DNA from: Nemertoderma westbladi
Lineage: Eukaryota > Xenacoelomorpha > Nemertodermatida > Nemertodermatidae
Length of the DNA: 23,646 nt
Assembly (NCBI GenBank): GCA_032718475.1
Contig: JAUCBJ010003663.1
Location: forward strand, 1-23,646
Reading direction: 5' to 3'
A program made the translations under genes and the position numbers. Under the pieces are notes generated by a model. That model was not told the DNA's origin. It was given only the letters and a program-made list of their open reading frames with translations, and made no database searches. This document shows positions 1 through 8,472 of this stretch, piece after piece (the first letter of the stretch is position 1; the number at the start of each line of letters is the position of its first letter).

Positions 1-120
1 ACTAGTGACGGGCCTAGCGGCCCGATAAGGAACCGACTTTTTATTTCAAATAAAAGAGACAACGAGCTCAGCTCGGTCTTGCACGATTGGGCACGATTAA
101 GTTCGACTTGGCTTGATCGG

Positions 121-615
121 CTCGGCTCGGCTCGGCTCGGCTCGGCTCGGCTCGGCTCGGCTCGGCTCGGCTCGGCTCGGCTCGGCTCGGCTCGGCTCGG
201 CTCGGCTCGGTTCGGCTCGGCTCGGCTCGGCTCGGCTCGGCTCGGCTCGGCTCGGCTCGGCTCGGCTCGGCTCGGCTCGGCTCGGCTCGGCTCGGCTCGG
301 CTCGGCTCGGCTCGGCTCGGCTCGGCTCGGCTCGGCTCGGCTCGGCTCGGCTCGGCTCGGCTCGGCTCGGCTCGGCTCGGCTCGGCTCGGCTCGGCTCGG
401 CTCGGCTCGGCTCGGCTCGGCTCGGCTCGGCTCGGCTCGGCTCGGCTCGGCTCGGCTCGGCTCGGCTCGGCTCGGCTCGGCTCGGCTCGGCTCGGCTCGG
501 CTCGGCTCGGCTCGGCTCGGCTCGGCTCGGCTCGGCTCGGCTCGGCTCGGCTCGGCTCGGCTTGGCTTGGCTTGGCTCAGCTCGTCTCGGCTCGGCTCGG
601 CTCGGCTCGGCTCGG
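121..615. repeat. CTCGG pentanucleotide satellite, 99 units in phase
   Basis: The 495 bases divide into exactly 99 pentamers with no insertion or deletion. About 93 are perfect CTCGG. The exceptions are TTCGG at 211, three CTTGG at 561-575, CTCAG at 576 and CTCGT at 581, so degeneracy clusters near the right end. Because the unit is 5 bp, no stop codon arises in several frames, and long open frames appear on both strands with periodic peptides (RLGSA plus, AEPSR minus). I treat these as by-products of the repeat. The tract is very GC- and CpG-rich inside an AT-rich neighbourhood. The left flank (75-120) has degenerate relatives such as GCACGATTGG. Confidence 0.97.
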
Positions 616-630
616 TCTGAGTCGACTCCC

Positions 631-987
631 CGTGCTGCTCAAAGGGCGCAAATACATATATCAAAGGGTCAAAGCAAAACTCACGTGCTGCTCGAAGGGT
701 CAAAGTCAAACAATGTGTCTATTATTTGATGTAATTCACGTGCTGCTCGAAGGGCGCAAATACATATATCGAAGGGTCAAAGCAAAACTCACGTGCTGCT
801 CGAAGGGTCAAAGTCAAACAATGTGTCTATTATTTGATGTAATTCACGTGCTGCTCGAAGGGCGCAAATACATATATCGAAGGGTCAAAGCAAAACTTAC
901 GTGCTGCTCGAAGGGACAAAGTCAAACATTGTGTCTAATATTTGATTAACTCACGTGCTGCTCGAAGGGCGCAACTACATACATCGA
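631..987. repeat. 108-bp tandem repeat with CACGTG boxes, about 3.3 copies
   Basis: Units begin at 631, 739, 847 and 954 with CGTGCTGCTC(G/A)AAGGGCGC, giving a period of 107-108 bp. The last unit breaks off near 987. Each unit is itself two related halves of about 54 bp sharing CGTGCTGCTCGAAGGG. The palindromic E-box CACGTG recurs at 682, 737, 790, 845 and 952, with a TACGTG variant at 898. The unit is open in one frame, but its translation is merely periodic and there is no sign of a gene. It directly abuts the CTCGG array. Confidence 0.93.
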
Positions 988-1748
988 AACAAGCCCCTGT
1001 CTTGTATTTTAATTATATCAGAAATCCTTGCCTTCAGTACAAAATATCTAAAAATTCATTTACCTGAAGTATGGGTAACATTATAAATTCGCTTTTCACA
1101 CAGTAGTTAACTAAAGCAAATACCCTTCAGGTTGACTGAATGATTTTATTAATGTTTGCCATGAATAGTACTATATTTGGGTCCCACGACCCACCCCTGA
1201 ACAGCTTTGCTTACATCTGATAGAGAGTAATCCCAAATTAACTTCCCTCTCTACGAAAATTATTTTAATTAAATACATACAACATAGCAGTCAACTCTGC
1301 AATCAACAGTACACAATAACTAAAATGGCATTCAGTTTACCAGCTATTCGCATTAAGCTAATAGATATTCGATTTCATTCGATTCAGTGAGTGTGTGAGG
1401 GCTATTGGGAGAGCAATCAGCTTATGATGTAATACATTAGAATCCCACAGCTTTTGTTTGCTTACTGTCTGAGTTGTAGAGTGAGGATAATACTTGGCAG
1501 AGAAAGCATTTCCTTGTTAGGTGGCCATTCCTATAGAATAGCATTACTAGGCCATCTCTATCCATTTTTCATGAGTGCCAGCTGGTGTTTTTATCATTGC
1601 ACCTATGGCGTTTTTTCGTTTATGTCTATTTTTCGAGCCCACGGCTCATGGACGAAATAGCGGAACATACAAGGGACCTTAGAATCGCCGTATCTAGCCG
1701 CCGTGAAAATTTCATCAAAATCGTTAGAGTAGTTTTGGCTGTAGATCA

Positions 1749-1750
<2 letters not shown>
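988..1750. other. AT-rich stretch with no recognisable gene
   Basis: No convincing coding sequence, RNA gene or long repeat was seen in 988-1705. The final part (about 1706-1750, TTTCATCAAAATCG followed by AGTAGTTTTGGCTG) resembles the 3' tail common in invertebrate SINE and LINE copies, which often ends in a short tandem repeat as it does here. Short open frames at 1454 and 1585 show no domain and look random. Confidence 0.5.

Positions 1751-1785
<35 letters not shown>
1751..1785. repeat. (CAGC)n microsatellite ending a retroposon-like tail
   Basis: Between eight and nine tandem CAGC units follow TTTTGGCTGTAGATCAGT. The arrangement (conserved tail, then simple repeat) matches the 3' end of a retroposon. 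A similar tail ending in GACAGAACGACA occurs at 18788 and 20345. Confidence 0.75.
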
Positions 1786-1787
<2 letters not shown>

Positions 1788-2191
1788 TCGAGCAATTCTT
1801 ACAGTAATGAACCTCTCGGTTCCTAATAACAAACATTGTGTTTTATTGATATAATGGTCCATTCCTATGTAAAATATTATCAATTCTTTATAATATAGCT
1901 GCTAATTGTCTTCGAAAACGAAGATAATTTATCAGGCAAATAATGTATATTTCCATAATCATAGAAGCATAATTATTAATTAAATGCATCTAAATTTAAT
2001 TAATTTTAATAGATCCATCAACACGAATAATCTAATATGGCTGACAATATGGGAAATTATTTAAATTTAAACTAACAAATTCAAATTTTTCGATTATCAC
2101 CTAAAGTTTCAATAGATACCCTCAAATATATATTGATTATATATTTCTCTATATACTCAGCCGCTTCCATTAATAAGTATATAACGTATTG
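1786..2191. other. AT-rich spacer, nothing recognised
   Basis: The stretch is AT-rich with several short ATTAAT/TTAAAT runs. No gene, tRNA or repeat structure was found on either strand. Confidence 0.5.
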
Positions 2192-2398
2192 TAGGATAGG
2201 GAAGTAGGGTGTAGGGTAGGATACGGTAGGCTACTACAGTAGGTATAGGCTAATACCCCCTCCCTCTTCACCAAAGCATCCACAGGCAGGTCCAGTGATT
2301 GTTTCAGTTACATTTTTTTTCTTCGAAAAATAGTATTTTTTATGCTTCGAAAATGCTTCTAATAATGTATGAAATTATCCTTCGAAAATGCTTCGTAA
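2192..2398. repeat. 207-bp direct repeat, left copy
   Basis: This copy begins TAGGATAGGGAAGTAGG and ends GCTTCGTAA. It matches 3533-3739 base for base except at one position (C2344 versus G3685). It contains a GTAGG-rich block followed by a block with several TTCGAA sites. The two copies exactly bracket a 5'-truncated LINE fragment, so the simplest reading is a very long target-site duplication. Confidence 0.95.
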
Positions 2399-3532
2399 CG
2401 ACACAGTATATATTGAATCCGGGATTCCAACCGCGGCAGCCTATATTCGATGCAGACAATTACATTTCATTAAATCAATATTAAAACGCCCACATCGTAC
2501 AGATCCAGTTCACATATGTATGGATATCGCAAAGGATATCGGCGCGAGTGGTTCAAAATACATAACGGAACTCCTGAAAAATTCTAACAATATAAAACGA
2601 GATAATACAGAGATGTTACGTAAAAGGATTATGGATAGTAGCAGCAGTAAACGGGTTACATACAAGCAACTGAACACGACATTACAAACACATGATATTT
2701 ATACCACTCGATCGTCAAAAATCCCGGAGCATATGCGAATCGCATGGTCGCGTTTTCGCTTGTCGTCTCATAACTTACGAATAGAAAGAGATCGTTGGAC
2801 ACGACTACCTAGAGAACAAAGGGTCTGTAGTTGCGATGGGCTGTCGGTGCAGGACGAAGAGCATATACTAAGTAGCTGCGAGCATACAAAGGAAATTATA
2901 GGCTTCTACAATGTTTCATCTTTGTTAGACTTTAACGGCCTACCGAGTTACGAAGCCGCAGAGCTGGCTTATAAGATCAGCAAAGTGTTCCCGTAATAGT
3001 TATATATAGTCTATAACCAACGACTGACAGTATTTAATTTACGACAGTGGTTTATTGACTTGCAGTACTTAATTAACCGTAATTACATAACATTGTATAT
3101 TAACTATTTAATTATCTGACCATATTTAATACTTCAGAATTTGACTTTATATTGGCAATTTATTAGTAACCAAATACCTTATATTTGTTTGACATAATGG
3201 TTAACCGTAATTACATAATATTGTATATTGAATGTTGATTATTTGACCATATATTAATATATTAATCCTTTATATTGACTATTTATTTATTAGTATATTA
3301 TTTTATTAGACTATTTATTAGTGACCGAATGATCGATATTTTGTTTATATTAACCTTATATTTATTTGACATACTGTTTATAACAATTAGGACTTACCCA
3401 GTGTTTATTTGACCATATATAATTTACTTACTTATTGATCAATTGTATTTATGTAGACCTATTAATAATATAATAATGTAGTGCTGATGGTAATGTTGAT
3501 CTGGTCTATAATAATAATAATAATAATAATAA
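2399..3532 (+). mobile_element. 5'-truncated non-LTR retrotransposon (LINE) insertion
   Basis: About 1.13 kb lies between the 207-bp direct repeats. Its first 600 bp encode the C-terminal part of a LINE polyprotein. The rest is an AT-rich 3' region ending in an AAT/TAA run (about 3507-3534) directly against the right-hand repeat. Truncated 5' end, terminal simple-repeat tail and flanking direct repeats together are the classic signature of target-primed reverse transcription. The 3' region has its own diverged duplication: ATTAACCGTAATTACATAA-type blocks about 130 bp apart near 3072 and 3200. The exact LINE clade cannot be settled by eye; a TAA-type tail is typical of the I/Jockey/CR1 side. 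Confidence 0.85.
2400..2996 (+). pseudogene. LINE reverse transcriptase C-terminal fragment
   Basis: An uninterrupted frame of nearly 200 codons ends at TAA 2994-2996. The region after ESGIPTAAAYIRCRQLHFIK matches the segment downstream of the reverse transcriptase catalytic domain in non-LTR retrotransposons. It continues into the typical end domain RFRLSSHNLRIERDRW and a Cys-rich knuckle (CSC, then EEHILSSC). The catalytic reverse transcriptase core and endonuclease are missing because the element is truncated at its 5' end. The nominal ATG (2388) lies in the flanking direct repeat, so it is not a real start. The frame is still open, in line with a recent insertion. No host function is implied. 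Confidence 0.8.
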
Positions 3533-3739
3533 TAGGATAGGGAAGTAGGGTGTAGGGTAGGATACGGTAGGCTACTACAGTAGGTATAGGCTAATACCCC
3601 CTCCCTCTTCACCAAAGCATCCACAGGCAGGTCCAGTGATTGTTTCAGTTACATTTTTTTTCTTCGAAAAATAGTATTTTTTATGGTTCGAAAATGCTTC
3701 TAATAATGTATGAAATTATCCTTCGAAAATGCTTCGTAA
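3533..3739. repeat. 207-bp direct repeat, right copy
   Basis: This is the second copy of the repeat at 2192-2398, with 206 of 207 positions identical. It follows the AAT/TAA tail of the LINE immediately. To the right the TTCGAA-rich sequence continues uninterrupted (further sites near 3788 and 3802), suggesting that the right copy joins its original flank. Confidence 0.95.
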
Positions 3740-4545
3740 ACTACTAATCGAAGGGGTAATAGTCTACTAAACGATGGATATTTCTCTTCGAAATCCACCC
3801 TTCGAAACCTTTAAGAACATTGGAACCAAAAAGCCGGCTTTTATCCGGCGAAATTAGCAGGGTATTAGCCGGCGAAATTAGTAGCAATTTATCAGCGACT
3901 TATGCTATGACTTTGCTGGGAAAGTATAGTTATTTATTCATTTCGAGAATCAGTTTTATTGATGACTTCCACATTGTGTGTGGCTTTCACACCTCTCAGG
4001 CTGACGGTTATATTTTGACAGGCATTTTGACAGGCTTAAAAATGACAAAATATAGTATGATTTGTATTGTTTTGGAGATACGGTGACGGACAGACCGACA
4101 GTCAAACGGACAGACAGCCGTATCTCGAGAAGTAAGACAGATCTTGCTAAACGGTTTTGAAATTTGTAATCATGATAAAAATCTGCTCTAGAAGAAATAT
4201 CAAAAATATTTATGGCCAATACCCCCCAAAGGGCCCCAAGACGTGACAGATGCGCCGGTGTTTTTATTGTTTTTATGGATGTAACTCGAAAAATTAACCT
4301 TCATTATATAAAATACCGATGGAATACTGGAATAAAACCTTTCACCGTTGAGATTACTTTTTTTTTAAATAATAATTTAAGTGATTACATTTGTGAATTA
4401 GCTGAAATACGGTAGGTACTACTGGTATTTATTCAGTTATTAGACCTATTAAATTCCCCCTGTACCGCTGTACGGTATAATTATTATCATTATATCAAAT
4501 TTATGTAATAACAGTCAGCCAGTAATGGAATGAATGTGGGTGACA
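3740..4545. other. Gene-free stretch with a retroposon-like tail
   Basis: The first part holds TTCGAA motifs and two GCCGGCGAAATTAG-like boxes (about 3830-3885). Near 4075-4128 a GACGGACAGACCGACAG run lies between GAGATACGG and CCGTATCTC, a small inverted repeat of a type common at retroposon tails. Open frames of 60-90 codons here show no domain and are not called. Confidence 0.5.
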
Positions 4546-5111
4546 GACCGAACTTAATCAGGATCGAATGTAACATAGTTTTTACGAATCGAACGTAACC
4601 TAAATTATGTTACATTGGATTCTATAACTATGTTACATTCGATCTACAAATTACTAAACTCGAATGTAACATACATTTATTTCAGTTGTGTTTTGATTTC
4701 AGGAGTTAAACGATGAAATGCTTCGTTTATTTACAGGAAGAAACAGTTTGGTGTTGGTGAGTACAAAACAAAGACCCAAGACACAATTAAGTGACCTGCA
4801 ATCTTGTAACATATTAACTTTCGTTTATTGTTTTGGTTCCCCCAACACGCCTCTGTAACCTGCTCCTTTCAGCCTTTAAATAAAAGTAACCTGCATAATC
4901 TTATAACATCTGTTAACTTGCGTTTATTGTTTTGGTTCCCCCAACACGCCTCTGTAACCTGCTCCTTTAAATTTGTAAATGGTAATGTTACATTCGAGCT
5001 TAGTAATTTGTAGATCGAATGTAACATAGTTATAGGATCCAATGTAACATAATTGCAGTTACGTTCGATACGAAATAACTAAGTTACATTCGGTCCTGAT
5101 TACGTTCGGTC
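4546..5111. mobile_element. Foldback element with 127-bp inverted arms
   Basis: Left arm 4546-4672 and right arm 4985-5111 are inverted copies, about 90% identical by eye. Both begin GACCGAAC when read inward, and both contain repeated GAATGTAACATA motifs. Similarity may extend a few bases outward to GGGTGACA/GGGATACA. The 312-bp interior has two direct copies of a satellite-like unit (see 4794-4973). No target duplication was found and no transposase is encoded, so this is a non-autonomous foldback or MITE. Confidence 0.88.
4794..4973 (-). repeat. Two satellite monomers inside the foldback element
   Basis: Two copies of TTTATTGTTTTGGTT followed by CCCCCAACACGCCTCTGTAACCTG occur about 98 bp apart (core near 4823-4872 and 4922-4971). 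The same core, reverse complemented, is the conserved part of the 68-bp satellite at 11886-12632. Each copy is preceded by a GTNACCTGCA-like lead-in, so the unit here is longer than in the array. Confidence 0.8.
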
Positions 5112-5564
5112 ATGTATCCCTCCAAAAGTTGAATTTTATAAAAAGTTGAATTTATTATCACTATTCCAATGCAGCAATGATAAGGTACGGTCTGCGGTTA
5201 GAAGGTGATTTCCAGCTCTGCAGCTAACAGCCTAAAAACGGCAGAATCCAGCCAGCAACTGGCTGACTGGCTGAACAAAAGACATCAGGACATAAACTGG
5301 CTGACTGTACCCTGGTGCCGGTACCGTCTGACCTGACCGTACTACAGCTGTACATTACCTGATTACTACTGTCTGACTGTACTATCATTATTATTATACA
5401 ATTCAGCAATTACCGGTACCCAATAGGCCTACACATACACCCAATCGTCAGTCGTCAGACCTTACTGCCATAGCTGCATAGGCTGATACACAAGACATAG
5501 CCTACAATCAGACAATACATAATACTCTTACAATAATAAATAGGTTTAATTTCGGAATATTTCA
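5112..5564. other. Upstream region of POLR2E
   Basis: No gene or clear repeat is present. The region has several CTGGCTGACTG-like runs (5255-5310) and ACCGGTAC motifs. It must contain the POLR2E promoter and 5' UTR, but no TATA box or other decisive element could be recognised. An in-frame TAA at 5547-5549 closes the POLR2E frame upstream of its ATG. Confidence 0.5.
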
Positions 5565-6197
5565 ATGGATGACGACACGGAAACCTACAAACTGTGGCGT
5601 CTGCGTAAAACGGTGATGCAACTGTGCCACGACCGTGGATTCCTTGTTACTCAGGTGGAATTGGATCAAACGTTGGAGCAGTTTAAGGAGCAGTTTGGGG
5701 ATAAACCAAGCGAAGGAAGACCCTCCCGGGAGGACCTCCACATAGTGGTGGAACACGCCGAGGATCCCACCGACGTTATGTACATTCTATTCGCGGACGA
5801 ACCCAAAATATCCATAAAAAACATCAAACAATACTGTCAGAAGATGCAGGATGGCCAGTGTCAGAAAGCGATCATTGTAGTCCAACAAGGAATGACCCCA
5901 TCTGCTAAACAAGCCATGGCTGACATGGCGCCGAAGTATATTATAGAACAATTTCTCGAGGCCGAACTTTTGGTTAATATTACGCAACACGAATTAGTTC
6001 CACAACATATTGTGCTGACTTCGGATGAGAAATCCGAGTTGTTATCCCGCTACAAACTGAAGGACCATCAACTGCCTCGCATACAGTTGGGGGACCCGGT
6101 TGCGCGTTACTTCGGGTTGAAACGGGGTCAGGTAGTTAAGATAATACGTAAGAGTGAGACCGCCGGGCGGTATGTTACTTATAGACTGGTCGTGTGA
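5565..6197 (+). CDS. POLR2E: RNA polymerases I, II and III shared subunit RPABC1 (RPB5)
   Basis: This 210-residue protein has the same length as vertebrate POLR2E. RPB5 is a subunit shared by nuclear RNA polymerases I, II and III; it sits at the lower jaw near incoming DNA. The N-terminal jaw domain covers about residues 1-140, including [21 protein letters not shown] and [15 protein letters not shown]. The C-terminal assembly domain, related to archaeal RpoH, covers about 142-210: [10 protein letters not shown] (142-151), [20 protein letters not shown] (169-188), then TAGRYVTYR (199-207). The start is the first ATG after an in-frame TAA at 5547. The stop is TGA 6195-6197. The frame is intact and has no intron, which is unusual because animal POLR2E genes normally have several. 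It could be a native intronless gene or an old retrocopy; no poly(A) remnant is evident. The gene faces PRODH convergently. Confidence 0.97.
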   Translation: MDDDTETYKLWRLRKTVMQLCHDRGFLVTQVELDQTLEQFKEQFGDKPSEGRPSREDLHIVVEHAEDPTDVMYILFADEPKISIKNIKQYCQKMQDGQCQKAIIVVQQGMTPSAKQAMADMAPKYIIEQFLEAELLVNITQHELVPQHIVLTSDEKSELLSRYKLKDHQLPRIQLGDPVARYFGLKRGQVVKIIRKSETAGRYVTYRLVV

Positions 6198-6646
6198 GAT
6201 AGTTGATGTGTCATTGTGTTCGGAATCTGGTCCCCTTTGCGACAAGCGACACTAACAACTTCCAATATAAAGTTCCAATCTGTATTCAGTTTCAAGACCA
6301 GGAGAAAAATTGTCTTCGCAATCTTGTAGGAGATACAGGTACCCTACCTATTCCGAGATGCAATAGGCCTACAATATATATTTACCTTTTAAGTATATTA
6401 ATTAATTATGAATTGATCAATTCATTTTATATTTTTTATTTTAATAGCTTGACTATAATAGTTCGGGTGTTTGTTTTATAACATTTAATTTATTGCCCTG
6501 ATTTAATTTCCTAGCTCTCACTAACTACATGATTTAAATCGATCAATAAATATTACTAGAATTAAGTCAGTATCAAGATTTAGGCTTGATAAACTTAATT
6601 TAGGGAGCGAAAGACCAAGTACAAAATTATGAGTAATGACACTAAA
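6198..6646. other. POLR2E 3' flank
   Basis: The stretch is AT-rich and no gene is seen. An AATAAA lies at 6545-6550, about 350 bp after the stop, and could serve as a polyadenylation signal; nothing else supports it. Short open frames here are shadows. Confidence 0.4.
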
Positions 6647-7591
6647 AGGGACAGGATACGATACGATACGATACGAAAATACGATTCGATACGAACCAAT
6701 TTTTCACAATACGATACGAATGCAATTTTGAGTAAATAATATACGATACGAAAAATCCAAGATGCGATACGAAATACGAAACAAGTTTCGTATTTTTTTC
6801 GTATCGTATTTTATCTAAGAGTTTGTAAATATTGTATTTTATTTTGTATTACACTTAGAAATTCATATAAATATCTATATAATAGGACATTTTTTTTATT
6901 TCATTGTTCCAGTATGCTTGCTACAGCAATAGTGTGTCTACTGGCTACAACATCCATACGTTATGCAACGGGGCCCAATAGTGAGGCGTTACCATATTAC
7001 CATGCCATTCTATGAATACTTTTGATGTACCTAGGCCTACTGGCTACTGCCATATTTATGGAATAATTTTGAATTTGATGTACCAAGATCCTTCAATTCA
7101 AGACCTTCAATTTCGAAGTCAATCTAATACTAAAATAAAACAAATGTTTTATTTCTATTATTATTTCACTAGAATGCCTTATCATATAACATCAATGCCT
7201 TGTAGGCGCGATTAGAGTTTTCGTCACAAGTTTATTTAAAGTTTATTTGATTATAATTCACTGGTCTTTTTATCATTAATCTACAGTTGATTACAATGTG
7301 ATTAACGGTCCTTTGTCTTACACATTTTATTGACATAATAAAACTGTAGGCTCTAACCTAATACCTGTATATACCCCAACTTTAAGAAAATTATTTTGTT
7401 TAAAGAAATAAGTGGTGTGATCTTTGGTTTGACTGTTAAAAACATTAATATTTATAAAATACGAAAAATATTTATTCGTATTATACGATACGAAGTCAAA
7501 TTTTATGATACGATACGAAATTCGATACGAAGTAAATACTGCGATACGAAATACGAAAATCCATTTTCGTATCATATCGTATCATGTCCCT
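6647..7591. mobile_element. Non-autonomous TIR element rich in TACGA motifs
   Basis: The 945-bp stretch begins AGGGACAGGATACGATACG and ends with the inverse of AGGGACATGATACGATATG. Both ends (6647-6840 and 7450-7591) are crowded with ATACGA and its complement TCGTAT in both orientations, while the centre is ordinary AT-rich DNA. Dense subterminal short motifs next to TIRs are typical of hAT-like and some other DNA transposons, where transposase binds them. No transposase frame is present. I found no convincing target-site duplication, so superfamily and exact ends are open. Confidence 0.78.
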
Positions 7592-8472
7592 GTTTTTGAG
7601 ATAATAAGCGGTTTGTTATTACCATACCAGTCACACGGGTTTGAATTCTGCCATCAATCCTGACAGTAATCAAAGTCTCACGACTTGCTAATTACAAAAG
7701 GTTTCTTTCCATACTCAGGTTCTACGTCAATACAGCCGTTACTTATTTATTCTGATGTATTCCGTTGTATTTATTCCTGATATCGTTATACTGCTGGTTG
7801 AATGGTCGCGGTCGGCCTATAGATCAAATCTAGAACCTAAACATAAACGCCCTTCTTTCACCTCTAACTACTAACTAAATAAGAACGATTTTAAACATCC
7901 CCCGGGGGGGGGGGGGGGGGGGGGGTGTATAAAATTCTAACTTACCAAAAACAGTATAATTTTTACAGTTTAATTTTTATCCACGTTTATTTGCATCGAT
8001 TGGTCATTTATACGATATATTATTACGCCGAGACGGGATTTCCACAAGTTTTCCCCTTGTCTGACCGCACCAAAGGTTTTTACACCTTGATTGTATATTA
8101 AATAATCATTGCAGGTATTATCATCATTATTATGCATAATTAATAATCAGTTGTAACAAAAAAAAACGAAAATATGTAACAAATACAGATTAGAAAATAA
8201 ATATACAATTAAGCACCCACTCATAATCAGCAACCAGTTCAAAATCAATCCTCATGATCATTACATAACTATATCTACTGTAAACAAATTGTTAGTTAGT
8301 AGGTGATACTGTTTAGGTAAAATAAGATATATCAAAACGTGGCAAATAGAAAACTTAATAACTGCCATCATGCCAAGAGCTATAAATAAAGTTATACTGT
8401 ATGAACAATGATGTATACGGTATATACAGCTGTGGTATCATTAATATAATATCATATCAATATCATTAATTA
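7592..8472. other. Intergenic region between the element and PRODH
   Basis: The only structured feature is a C5G22 run at 7899-7925. The remainder is AT-rich and has no recognisable gene. The 3' end of the PRODH transcript must lie here; a minus-strand AATAAA (7986-7991 on the plus strand as TTTATT) is one candidate about 480 bp past the stop. Confidence 0.4.
7899..7925. repeat. C5G22 homopolymer junction
   Basis: Five C are followed directly by 22 G. Another G22 run is at 13070-13091. G tracts of this length can form quadruplexes and are error-prone in sequencing, so the length is approximate. Confidence 0.9.

Noticed and set aside
68-949. Open frames of 213-278 codons on both strands in the first kilobase
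   Set aside because: They are produced by the stop-free CTCGG pentamer array and the 108-bp repeat; the peptides are pure repeats with no domain.
2192-3739. 207-bp repeats as LTRs of a retrotransposon
   Set aside because: They lack TG...CA ends, no primer-binding site follows, and the interior is a LINE fragment with a simple-repeat tail.
5562-6245. Minus-strand frames overlapping POLR2E
   Set aside because: They are shadows of the clearly conserved plus-strand gene.
7630-7660. Possible B box near GGGTTTGAATTC
   Set aside because: No matching A box or paired arms at the right distance.
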